NCBI GenBank assembly: GCA_024364735.1
Contig: JAGFNQ010000854.1
Span: 623,856-687,855, forward strand
Source of the DNA: Boesenbergia rotunda
Taxonomy: Eukaryota; Streptophyta; Magnoliopsida; Zingiberales; Zingiberaceae
Reading direction: 5' to 3'
DNA: 64,000 bases
The notes beneath the pieces are model-generated. The model ran no database searches, was not told where the DNA came from, and saw only the letters and a list, made by a program, of their open reading frames with translations. Below are positions 41,646-52,847 of the stretch, one piece after another (the first letter of the stretch is position 1; each line of letters opens with the position of its first letter). Made by a program: the position numbers and the translations under genes.

Positions 41646-43812
41646 AACTGTAACGCCCGCCCCTTACGTGAGTGACGCGTTACTTTTTATTTTCTTTCGT
41701 ACATTATTGCATATGAAGTGTAAATATAGCAGCGGAAATAATACCAAATCATAAACATATGCAATTGGATAAATTTCTTTCTAACTAAACCACTTTAAGC
41801 ATGTGAATCATAGGATAGCATATTTATCAAGAGAGTATATAGTTCTACATTAAGCATGTATATCATAAAGAACTTCAACTCCAACAAGTAGTAAGTGTAA
41901 ACATAAGAACTAACACATGGAGTTTATAAGTAGCAACATTAAGTCCATAAGTAAGAGTAAAGAAAATAGTAGGATCGTTCTGCCAAGTCACTGCCACACA
42001 CACACATGCCCTCCTGCTGCTTCCCCTTCTTTAGAAACCTTTAGTTTGATCTGCAACATAAGAAGGTAGACTATAAGCATAAAATGCTTAGTAAGCCCCT
42101 TGCTTACTCACAAAATCCGTATATCACATATAAGTAGAAATCTACATCATTTGACATAAACATATAACATGAATAAATACTTAAAGCATCTAAAGCACGT
42201 AAGCATAAACACTTAAAACATGACTATGTGTGTCGTTATTAAGGACATATGGCATGAGTAAGTACATAAAGCACCTAACATTCGCATAATCTTTAAAACA
42301 TAGTCATGTGCATAAACATTAGAAGCATATGCAATATCATTAAACATAAACATGTGCATAAACATTAAACATAGCATATGCAATATCATTAAACATAAAC
42401 ATGTGCATAAACATTAAGGATGCTCTTTGAAAAATATATATAATATAATACTTGAACATTAACATATCATCATCATTGGGATCCCTGGCTTGTACCCATT
42501 CGTCATTTGCGCGCATCCCGTCGTAGAGTGCGAGGTAGCTAATCTCGACCTACTAGGGTACTAGGCAACCTTTAACCGAGGGATAGCTGCGGTAGTCCAG
42601 AACCGGGGCCTTGCTTAGGAGCCCATCCCTTGGAACTTTTGTAAGATCCGGTACAAGCCAATACATAAAGTAAAATAGCATACATAATTCCTTTTCTTTC
42701 CATAGCAATTGCTCTTTAGCATAGCGTTCATCATTTCTTTTCTTTTCTTAGAAATTGTTCTTTAGATATTCTTTTATTCATAATGTCATACATGTCATGG
42801 GCATACATTCAAATCATAAATATCATCATAACTTTCAAGCATGAACATGGCATGGAGAAAACATAATCTCATGGTAAAAAAATTCACAACATGCCAACTT
42901 ATCATTCATGACTCATAAAACACATAATGTTCAATTTAAAACTAAGGATAATACACCTAGGGAACTTGTTCCATATTTTTTTTCATTTATCATGGCATAA
43001 TGAATCATGGATACCTTTAATTCAACCATAATTCAACATATACTCTATTGGTCAAAACATTTAGATAGGATTATCATGGCATAAAAATACAACACAACAT
43101 CACACAACTCATACAACATGCATACATTGAATATCTTATTACAAAGAGACATCATCAAGTGAGGTAGTGACCTTAACCCATACTAAAACCTAATTTAAGG
43201 TACTGATAAGAATCTTCTAAGGTTCATATCATCATGAAAATGACCAACAACAAGAGCAATTGATTCATACAACATGCATATAATATATATTCTAACACTA
43301 GGAAACATTAGCAAGTAACATGACATCTTTAACTTTTTTTTTAGCCCTTATTTAGGGTTTTGACCGAACATGTATGGAGGAGGAACATGGCCTAAAATAT
43401 ATAAAACCCTCAAACAAAACATTAACAAGGAATTAAAAACCATTAGCTAGTCAAAAAGGAACCCAAACATCTTCTTATGGCCAAAAAGTCTATGGCTTCG
43501 TGGGAGCCTTGGCCGAAACTTTTAAGGGTCTTTTTGCTCCATCTTTTTGCATCATAACTCATAACTTGTCATCAAACAAACATTGGAGTCATTAGATAGC
43601 ATCAAACACAAACATAGGCCCTAAAACCCATGCTTGGCCGAAACTTGCTTATAGGGAAAACCTCACGATTTTTAGCAACACATCGCAAGAACATACATGA
43701 ACATGAAAAAACATATATAAGCTATTATGTTGCAGGTGAGGAGAGTCTTACCCTTGTGCTAAAGATTCCCAAACAATATATATCACCTAGAAGGAGAAAG
43801 AAAGAACTTCTT

Positions 43813-46455
43813 TGTAACACCCGCCCTTATATCTACTCTCGGGGCGGGGTTATGTACAATCAATCATATAAATTTTACATAAAATAAAAATAAAAGTGCA
43901 AGGACTAAGTACTGAGCATGCTTGTTTAAAACTATCAAGTGATATTTACAAGTGCTAAGTATACTAGTCAGTACATGCCAATCAGATATCATGCTGGAAT
44001 GATTAGAACATGGTAGGTGCATAGCAAGTTTAGTAATACATATCAAGTGCTAAGCATACTAGAACATCATTTGAAATATCATAATAAAGAGTTATCCTAT
44101 ATCATGATAGGTTCATAAGTAGTTCTACTCACAACATAATCAAGTATAAGTGAAATCCCAGTGTAATCACTAACATTCAAGAGTACCAACTCTAATTACT
44201 AACATTCATTATCAAGTAAACATCAATCATAAGCATAGTAAAGTAGATATAAGAATCTTTCTTTCCCGAGCCACCACCCCACACATCTTCAGCCCTCCTG
44301 CCTCTTCCTTTGGTTTAAGTGTCCCTTACTTTTATCTGCAGCATAAGACAACACATAAACTAGTAAGCACAGATGTTTAGTAAGGATCCTATCCTACTCG
44401 CAAAATCTATACGAAAGAATACAACATGTACACATAAGGAATCATAAGCATGAGTTTATCATAGCATACTAAACATCGAAGTTTCTAAGCAAGCAGTATA
44501 AAGTATCTTAAGCATACCCTTCACATATAATAAATGTTTTCAAAACAATTCCATAAAGGTATTACTTAAAAATACTTTAACATCATATAGGGCCCAGTTG
44601 TGTACCACATCAAGCGCGTTCCCTAATGAATTGGGGTAGCGAGCCACCAATCAATTAGAGCAGGATCCTTCCGTCCTACCGGAGCCATGACCTTCAGTTA
44701 ACATGTACCCCGAATTTGTTTAACGACCCCCTTCCGAGTCGGATTTGTTTAACGACCCCCTTCCGAGTCGGGTACACAACTTTCAAAGTAAAATACTTAT
44801 CATGCTTTTACATATATGCTAAGGAGTACTCCAAATCTATTCTCGAGGGACACACCACTCTTCAAGGGTGCTCATGATCCCATAAGGACACACCACACAA
44901 CATAAGGGGTGCTCTTGATCCCATAGGGACACACCACACAACATAATGGGTGCTCTTGATCCCATAGGGACACACCACACAACATAAGGGGTGCTCTTGA
45001 TCCCATACTTAGTGGAGTATCCTTTCAAGCATTTTATCATACACATTACATGTAATTCATAAGGGTGCCCCATGGGCTATAAGACATGCTCATACATATA
45101 TCATAATTCAACCACTTAAACATACTTTATATATGACAAGATTGGTCACATAAATCATCTTCATATCATAGGAAGTGGTACCATGCTTCATGAGTCGATT
45201 CAATTCTTCCCAACCCTAAACCTAGGGTTGGCCGAATGATGTAGGTTAGGGGTAGCTTAGGTTTTTGACATCAAACATTCCATACAAGCATCACATATAT
45301 ATACACATCATGTATCATACTAAGCCTAGCATACATCATGGGGTAATCAACCTTCACAAACCCTAATGTTTCATGTTGGCCGAAATTTACATGCTAAGGA
45401 AAGTTAAGTTCTTTTCCAATCAAGCATTCCATTTAAACATCACATACATATACATATCATCTTACTAAACATAAGCATATCCCATAGGGTAGTTTAACCT
45501 TCACAAACCCTAATCTTAGGTTGTTGGCCGAAAGTCATAGGGTAGGGGGAATTAGGGTTTTGCAATGAAACATTCACACAAACATTTATACAAACACCTT
45601 GTATACACTATCATACAATACACTAAGCATGGATATATTATAGTATAATTCAACCCTCACTAACCCCTAGGGTTTTGTTCATGGCCGAATGGTGTAGGGT
45701 ATTCAACCCTAGTTTTTTTTCATCACAACATGAAGAGGGACAACACATATATATATATCCTAAGTCCCAAGGGGTCTCCTCATGCATCAAGGAGTAACCA
45801 AGGTTTCCCCCTTGAGGGTGGCCGAAACATGCACAAGGGAATCCCCCATTTTCGAAAACAAGAGAACAAAAGAATCATGCACAACAATTACACTGCAGGC
45901 GAGGGGATACTTACATCCTTTCGCTTGAATTTCACCTTCTCTAAATCCTTAGGACACCCTTGGTTGAAGGAGGGTGAGAGTTCTCTTTGCTAAAACTTCT
46001 TTAGAACCCTTTGCCCTAGTAGAGGACAAGATCCTTGGATGGGATCTTCTTCCTTCCAATTCCCTAGGGTTAGAACCCTAGGGTGTACTTTTCGAAAAAT
46101 GAAGAAGGAGGAGAGGGCTCTAGGTTTCGGTTTTTAGAGTGGGGAAGAAGAAGAATGAAAATTCCTTCCCCCTCTCTTATTTATACTACTTTCATGAAGG
46201 GACATGTCTCTTCACTTTCCTAGCTTTAACCAGCACATTTCTTATTCTCTCAACATGAAACATCCTTGGTGCAATGGTTAAGACATGGTTAGTGGTTCAA
46301 GGTTCAATCCTTGCTTCCTCCTTTCTACATTTCCTTTTTATCACATTTTGCACTAATCCCCATCAAAGCACATTAAGCCAAGCCCATCATGACATTTCAT
46401 AACAATGTTTCATGAATTCATAACATTATATATGGGGAAAAATTGGGGTGTTGCA
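43813..46455 (-). repeat. Solo LTR J (chromovirus family) inside LTR I
   Basis: TGTAACACCCGCCC...GGGGTGTTGCA flanked by TTCTT (43808-43812 and 46456-46460). It is 2.6 kb without an interior, hence a solo LTR. Tandem 41-bp units (GGACACACCACACAACATAA) repeat about 3.5 times near 44847-45007. A 33-bp unit (TTTAACGACCCCCTTCCGAG) is duplicated near 44711-44770. A minus-strand TATA box TATAAATAAG lies near 46184-46193. Confidence 0.88.
46262..46321 (+). other. tRNA-like A-box/B-box module in LTR J, antisense
   Basis: TGGTGCAATGG (46267-46277) fits the Pol III A box TGGYNNARTGG. GGTTCAATCC (46301-46310) fits the B box with one base missing. It lies in U3, antisense to the LTR, about 135 bp from the LTR start. 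Too short and divergent for a tRNA gene. Confidence 0.5.
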
Positions 46456-47122
46456 TTCTTGCTCCTTGGCTCTTCCTTTGCTTCACAAACACAAAGCTTT
46501 CACTAGATCTTCTTGGAGAGAATTGTTTTTTTTTGATGGACAGAGGGCCTTGAGGTTTCGGCAATGAGAAGGATGAGGAGATGCCTTGTGTCATTTTTTT
46601 TCCTCATCTTCTTATAGTAAATGAAAAGGTATGCCTCTTCACCTTCCATGGAGACCCCTTTACCTTCCATGGTGACTCTTCATCCTCCATGGTGACTCTT
46701 CATCCCCCTTACACCTATCTACAATTTCCTCTATCCTCCTAATAGCACTTCCTTTCTAGGTGAATTGGTTACATATGCATTCTTAAGGCTTACAACATCT
46801 CTAAGGTCCAATGTTAAATCCTTGGCACCTACATCATTTCATTTTTTTTATTCTTTTACAAGCCCATCTAAAGTAAGGCCCATTACATGATGTGTTATTT
46901 CTTTTATCCTCATGGGGCCCATTAGGATAACACACGAAGAGCTATTTAAGACCCATTAGGAATTTCCACCATTTAGAGCCCATATAAGGCCCATTAACAG
47001 TTACACTAAAATTCCCACAACTCTAACTATCATTCATGAATCATACTCAATATGGCTATTATTCATGCAATTATACTCAATATTAGGGATAATATTGAAG
47101 GGAATTTTAGTGGGGTGTTACA

Positions 47123-47598
47123 ATCCTCCATACCTTCTGGGAAGTTCGTCCTCGAACTTAAAATAGCTCCGGAAACTTTTGTTTCATATCGTCCTCGCGT
47201 TCCCAGGTAGCTTCTTCAGAGTGTTGACTTTGCCACAAGACCTTGACTAAGGGTACATCTTTGTTTCTCAGTCTCTTGACATCTTGATCCAGGATCCGTA
47301 TGGGTTTGCTTTCAAAACTCAGGTCCTCCTGGATTTGTACGGCCTGCGACTCCATCACTTGGTCTGCATTGGGAATACATTTCTTGAGCATCGATACGTG
47401 GAACACGTTGTGGATTGATGACATCTCCTGAGGTAGCTCGAGCTCGTAAGCCACCTTGCCAATTCTATTCAGGATCTTGTACGGTCCCACATAGCGCGGA
47501 CTTAGCTTTCCTTTCTTCCCGAATCTCATTACTCCTTTCATAGGAACCACTCGGAGGAACACCAAATTCCCGACACCGAATTCCAAAGGCCTACGCCA
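47123..47598 (-). pseudogene. Chromovirus integrase C-terminus, truncated
   Basis: The minus frame is open from 47586 to the stop at 47158: MEFGVGNLVFLRVVPMKGVM, RYVGPYKILNRIGKVAYEL, HNVFHVSMLKKCIP and KVLWQSQHSEEATWE. This is the GPY/F module and the chromodomain-like tail that ends pol in Tekay/Del-type chromoviruses and helps choose insertion sites. Everything upstream (RT, RNase H, integrase core) is missing. The fragment abuts an LTR piece at 47599. Downstream are a PPT-like run and LTR I. Confidence 0.85.
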
Positions 47599-48007
47599 GC
47601 TATCTACAATTTCCTCTATCCTCCTAATAGCACTCCATCGCTAGGTGAATTGGTTACATATGCATTCTTAAGGCTTACAACATCTCTATGGTCCAATGTT
47701 AAATCCTTGGCACCTACATCATTTCATTTTTTTTTTATTCTTTTGCAAGCCCATCTAAAGTAAGGCCCATTACATGATGTGTTATTTCTTTTATCCTCAT
47801 GGGGCCCATTAGGATAACTAACGATGTGCTATTTATGACCCATTAGGAACTTCCACCATTTAGAGCCCATATAAGGCCCATTAACACTTACACTAAAATT
47901 CTCACAACTCTAGCTATCATTTATGAATCATACTCAATATGGCTATTATTCATGCAATTATACTCAATATTAGGGATAATATTGAAGGAAATTTTAGTGG
48001 GGTGTTA
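47599..48007 (-). repeat. 5' fragment of a chromovirus LTR
   Basis: About 409 bp nearly identical to 46721-47122 (U3 start of LTR I, TGTAACACCCC on the minus strand). It joins integrase sequence directly at 47598, so most of the LTR and interior has been deleted. At 48008 it abuts a truncated RE-F LTR; ATACT there is a candidate target-duplication copy. Confidence 0.8.
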
Positions 48008-48448
48008 CAATACTTAAGTCAGTGATACATTAAACAAGAGAAGGGGAGTTAAGAGAGGAGTAACCAAAGTGGAAGAAAAGTCCTAGTTAATCTAGGCAAT
48101 AAGTCCTGGCAAAGGGCTGGGCACCGAAGACCTGCTCGAAAGGTGGCCACTAAGTCCTGGTCGAGGATTGGGCAAGAAGCCCTGGCCGAGGGTTGGGCAC
48201 CGAAGTCCTGGTCGAGGACTGGGCACGAACACCTGGCCGAGGGTTAGGCACCGAATTCCTGGACTTAGGGTTTGGGCACGATGTCTTGGTCCGAGGGGTT
48301 GAGCAACATAGCTGAGCGATAACTAAGGACAAAAGTAGAGACGGGTCGGGGTTCGAACGTCTCGAGATCCGAGAGTATCGGAAGCTAAGCAAAAGTCCAC
48401 CCGAAGGACAGGGTGACAACCGTCTCCTGAATGGAGTAGGTGAAAGGC
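48008..48448 (+). repeat. RE-F 5' LTR remnant
   Basis: It matches 3' LTR positions from about 52912 to 53296. It includes the CCTGGYCGAGG...GGGCAC repeats and ends at GTGAAAGGCACA, where it jumps to gag sequence. Confidence 0.85.
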
Positions 48449-49621
48449 ACAAATTTTAAATTTCATATAATATGTTTTAAGTGCAGCGAGAGAGGGCACT
48501 ATAAAAATCAGTGTCCTACTCATAAGACTCGTATTTCACTGGTGGCAAAGGAGGCACAAGTGCTAGGAGTCCGGATGAACAAGGACCATATCAAATGCTT
48601 CAAATACGGAAAATACAGACATTACAAAAACAAGTGTCCGGCAAAAGTACGCAGAATTTACGTTCCAAAAATTATTCAAATTCCTGCACTATCCTATGTA
48701 GATAGGTTAGATAATTTTTCTGATAATGTAGAATTTTTACATAGTAAAATAAATTTTTTACATGACCAACTAGAAAATAGAGACAATGATAAATTATCAA
48801 AAATTAATTCTCTAATTATCAATATCAATGCAATAGTTTGTAAAATTAATTCTGATAATTTTCATCCTGAAATTAATTTTGATAATTTTAATCCTAAAAT
48901 TAAATCTGATAATTTTACCATTATTTCTGAATTTAAATATGAAATTAATTCTGAATTTAAATCTAAAATTAATTCTGAATTTAAACCTTAAATTAATTCT
49001 GAACTTAAATTTGAAATAAATTCTAATAAAATTATCTCTAAGATTAATTCAAAATTTGAATAACCTTTAGATAATTCTAAATTCAAATTTGAAAATCCTT
49101 TGGATAAATCTGAATTCAAATTTGAAAAACCTTTAGATAATTATGAATTCAAATTTGAAAAGCTTAAGTATAATTCTAAAGATAACTCTGAAATTAGTGA
49201 AGATATTTCTGAAGATAATCCTGAAATTATTGAAATTGTTTCTGAGGACAAAAATGATTTTGTTGGAAATATTCTTGAGGATAATCAAGATGAAATTCTC
49301 CTAGACGATAACTTAATTATAGATAATATTGAAGATTATTACAAAACTTTAATTAGTGGTCCATTTTACTCCACCTATGTTAGGGATATTGAACGATGTA
49401 ATTTTGAGGATGAGAAGGAGATGGAATTTTCTAAGATAAGGCCCATAGTTAACAAAAATTACCACGATTCAAATAAACCAGAATTATTGGAAAAACTTGA
49501 AAAGATAAATAAGAAAGAAATAGTAGATGAGTCAGAAATTCTCGAAATAATGAAAATTATGAACTTAAACCCACAACTATTAATTAATCATTTCAATCTT
49601 AATTATTCAAATCGTAATTAA
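48449..49621 (+). pseudogene. RE-F gag C-terminal part with zinc knuckles and tandem repeats
   Basis: One frame from 48440 to 49621 has stops at 48989 and near 49061. It starts with the knuckle CFKCSERGHYKNQCP (CX2CX4HX4C), then a second, CFKYGKYRHYKNKC, whose second Cys is Tyr and which probably does not bind zinc. The region RRIYVPKIIQIPALSYVD follows, then tandem Asn/Ser/Glu/Phe/Lys repeats (INSEFK, later EFKFEKPLDN). A long acidic Glu/Asp/Ile-rich tail is open from 49100 to 49621. The gag N-terminus is deleted. The DNA repeats in the coding part grade into the array downstream. Confidence 0.7.
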
Positions 49622-50440
49622 ATCTTAATTAATTCAACTTAATTCAATTAAATAATAATTAATTCAAATTAATTCAATTAAATTCAAATTAATTCAACTT
49701 AATTCAATTAAATCTTAATTAAATCTTAATTATTTCAACTTAATTCAATTAAATCTTAATTAATTCAACTTAATTCAACTAAATCTTAATTAATTCAATT
49801 AAATCTTAATTAATTCAACTTAATTCAATTAAATATTAATTAATTCAAATTAATTCAATTACATTCAAATTAATTCAACTTATTTCAATTAAATTCAAAT
49901 TAATTCAACATAATTCAATTAAATCTTAATTAATTAAAATTAATTCAACTTATTTCAATTAAATCATAAAATTCAAATTAATTCAATTAAATTCAAATTA
50001 ATACAACTTAATTCAATTAAATCTTAATTAATTCAACTTAATTCAATTAAATCTTAATTAATTCAAATTAATTCAACTTATTTCAATTAAATCTTAATTA
50101 ATTAAATTCAAATTAATTCAACTTAATTCAATTAAATATTAATTAATTCAAATTAATTCAACTTAATTCAAATAAATCTTAATTAAATCAAATTCAAATT
50201 AATTTAATTTAATTCAATAAATCTTAATTAAATCAAATTCAAATTTATTGTAATTAATTCAATTAAATGTTAATTAACTCAAATTAATTCATAATTAAAT
50301 GAATTTAATCTTTAATTAATTCTTATTTAACCCAATTAAATTAATTCGTATTCAAATTAATTAAATCCCAATTAATTCTTAAATAACTTAAACTCAATCT
50401 AAATAAAATCTTAGCCAAATCGCAACAATTAAGTTAATAA
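49622..50440 (+). repeat. RE-F AT-rich degenerate minisatellite
   Basis: About 800 bp of variants of AATTAATTCAACTTAATTCA followed by ATTAAATCTT, with a unit of about 30-45 bp. Non-coding in all frames. A shorter relative is in RE-E at 36720-36995. Confidence 0.75.
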
Positions 50441-50648
50441 AATTAAATATGTCAAAGTGGGTTGGCATATTCGCGGGTTCACACGACATGTATCAAATCG
50501 GGAATTTGATTGATTTTTAGAAACTTAATTAAAATGTCTTTTGACTTGTTTGACTCATGCATAACTGCCATGCTATGCATTTGCTATTTCTTTTAAATAA
50601 ATGACATGTCATTCATATGCATAATCTAGAATGGTTATAGGAAAAAGA

Positions 50649-50897
50649 TTAATTGAAACTTGAACAATCTACTATTGGGAGGCGGTGAGATGATAGTACG
50701 TTAGGGAAACCATTTTGGTGGAACTAGCCGAAGCTACCGATCCAAGACCCAAACTAGTTAGACCAAAATCTTTCAAGGAGTAACTTGAAGATGAATTTTC
50801 AATAAAAGGCTTTGTCAAGGAAAGGGTTGATGATCCAATAAGGCTACGGCCAAAGAAGGCCTAGTGCCTCACCAAGACCTGGAAGCCAATTATTGAA
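50649..50897 (+). other. Conserved non-coding block (CNB) of RE-F
   Basis: Third copy of the block at 16274-16515 and 36155-36440, lying between gag and H0. Words GATGATCCAATAAGGCTACG and CCTCACCAAGACCTGGAAGC are nearly unchanged. Confidence 0.65.
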
Positions 50898-50990
50898 AAT
50901 CAAATTTACTTTACTATTGTCAGATTTGAATCTAACACAAGTTTTAATCAAATCTTAGATTTAACAATGAATTAAGAAAAATGATTCAAG

Positions 50991-51056
50991 CATCTCACAG
51001 TACACCCATAAGACAACCATGCTTGCTGTATTGAGACATCTAGAATGGGTGAGATG
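50991..51056 (+). other. Predicted hairpin H0 in RE-F
   Basis: Perfect arms CATCTCAC (50991-50998) and GTGAGATG (51049-51056), as in RE-E H0-1, with a diverged interior that keeps ACCCATAAG. Confidence 0.65.
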
Positions 51057-51449
51057 TTAAGGACAAATAAATTGGAAATTATTTTCAAAACTATTTTTCA
51101 AAATTGTTAGAATATTTTTCTAAAAACATATTTTCAAAATAGTGCTTCAACATAGTAATGTTTTTATGGAATTCATGATTGTCTGATTGCTTATACCTAT
51201 TATAAGTTTTCAAAATTTATATCCTTTTTAAAAATTGTTTGACTCACACAATTAGACACAAACCTCTTAGGATAACACTAAAGTTCCTTAAGGCACTTAG
51301 ATAGAGTTAAACAGTGTTGGGTACAGGGGGAGTGTTTTTATTCCTTTGAAATGTTTTTCTTAAAAACTGTACTTATCACATGAAAATGCTTTTCGAAAAC
51401 TCTGCTTTAAATTACTATCATGTGCGTTTCCGAAAAAGGCTTACGCTTT

Positions 51450-51451
<2 letters not shown>

Positions 51452-51482
<31 letters not shown>
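51452..51482. repeat. TA microsatellite
   Basis: An uninterrupted run of about 15 TA units in the RE-F interior. Confidence 0.9.
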
Positions 51483-51488
<6 letters not shown>

Positions 51489-51511
51489 ACTATTTCTTTG
51501 ACTTTGATAAA

Positions 51512-51579
51512 CCCTAAAGACACAGAGGAAGGTCTACTTCATGATCTACAAGGACTCCTAGGATGTGTCAAATTTAGGG
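51512..51579 (+). other. Predicted hairpin H1 in RE-F
   Basis: The same arms as RE-E H1: CCCTAAA/TTTAGGG, GACACA/TGTGTC, AGGA..GTCT/GGAC.TCCT. The C-to-T change in the inner arm leaves a G-T pair. Confidence 0.65.
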
Positions 51580-51670
51580 GGAGTCTAAGTCAAAAGAAAA
51601 AGTTCTGATAAGTTTTTTTAAAAATTATTTATTTTAAAATTATTAGATAATTCCTTTGATTTGAATCAAA

Positions 51671-51735
51671 CCTTAAGACTCAGAGGAAGATTACTTGTGG
51701 TCAACAAGCTTCCTAGGACTGGGTCAAGTTTAGGG
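51671..51735 (+). other. Predicted hairpin H2 in RE-F
   Basis: GACTCAG (51677-51683) pairs with CTGGGTC (51719-51725). AGGAAG/CTTCCT and CTTG/CAAG pair around loop TGGTCAA. It is followed by TTTAGGGGGAGG. Confidence 0.65.
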
Positions 51736-51936
51736 GGAGGTCAAATTAAAATAATTATTGAATATTTCAGGATGATATGTTTTCACGCACGGTATTATCA
51801 AATCCTTATGAAAACATAAGTATCCTTTCAAATACTATCAGTTTAATAATTTCTCTTTAAAAATATTATTATTTTCAAAAATTATCTTGGTTTAATCAAA
51901 TTGAAATAATATTTTTCTTGAGTTTGGAAAATTTCT

Positions 51937-52205
51937 CCAGGACACTTAGGAAAATGTCCTTGTAGCTAATAAGGTTTCCTATGATTGTGTCAGACTGGAA
52001 GATAAACCAAGTCAAGTAAAATATTATGTCTTCAAAAATTCATACATTTTTCAAAATATACTTACATACATTTTCAAAGTACTATCATTCTTTTTGCTTA
52101 TCAAAATTCTGTTCGGAAATATTACTTACTTGAATTTAGAGAATTTTCTAGGACACTTAGGAAAATATCCTTGTAGTCAACAAGGTTTCCTAGGATTGTG
52201 GCAGA
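51937..52205 (+). other. Predicted hairpins H3 and H4 in RE-F
   Basis: H3: CCAG/CTGG, GACAC/GTGTC (51941-51945 and 51987-51991), GGAAA/TTTCC, CCTTG/TAAGG (G-T pair). H4 (about 52147-52205) repeats the same arms with CCTTG/CAAGG; its outer arm has decayed to GTGGC. RE-E has only one copy of this type. Confidence 0.6.
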
Positions 52206-52847
52206 CTGGAAGATAAACTTGGTCAAGTAAAATACTTTTCAAAATACATAATATTTTTCAAAGTACTTATACTCATCATAATATGTTCAACAAGTACTTA
52301 ATTTTTCAAAATTCTTCATATTTTTCAAAGTACTTATGTTTCTTATATTCATAATATTCAAAAAAAAGGGGCACTTATATGTTTCAAAAATGCTTAATAT
52401 CTTACAAAGTACTTGCATTTTTCAAAGCTCTTAATATTTTTCCAAATACTTATACTTTTCAAAATCTCAAATATTTTTCAAAAGTACTTGAATTTTTCAA
52501 AAGCTCAAATATTTTTCGAAAGTACTTGCAAAATATTCACAATATTTTTTAAAATGATTCCATTGTTGGTGCAAGTATTCTTGTTTTTGATGTGTGACAA
52601 AGGGGGAGAGATGTGCCTTAAGTTAGAAATTTTTTGTTTCTTCCCAAAGGATCAAAAATCAAAATGTTTTCAAAAAGGAGGGAGAGTGAAAGTTAGAAGT
52701 TAGAAATTTTTTCCTATTTTTCCCTAGAGGATAAAAAATGGATTATCAAAACTTAGATCAATTTTTTCATTTGATCCCAAGAGTTAAGGTTTAGCCATTT
52801 CAACCAATCTAACTTAAGATATTGTCAAACATCAAAAAGGGGGAGAT
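52206..52847 (+). other. RE-F AT-rich 3' interior and polypurine tract
   Basis: Recurring TTTTTCAAAAGTACTTG words and no credible ORF. The terminal tract AAAAAGGGGGAGAT lies at 52834-52847. Confidence 0.7.

Larger units (their letters stand above)
41649..47122 (-). repeat. Chromovirus LTR I, interrupted by solo LTR J
   Basis: Plus strand TGTAACGCCCGCC...GGGGTGTTACA; about 2.8 kb without J. On the minus strand it is preceded by integrase C-terminus and a PPT-like AAGGTATGGAGGATTG (about 47123-47138), and followed by PBS and gag. It therefore acts as a 3' LTR for one element and a 5' LTR for another. A degenerate tRNA-like stretch lies near 46760-46830. The GTAGCGAGCC-type U3/R words are shared with J and with 62096-64000. 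Confidence 0.75.

Noticed and set aside
46262..46321. A functional tRNA gene
   Set aside because: A and B boxes are present but too close and imperfect, with no acceptor stem or anticodon arm; kept only as a tRNA-like module.
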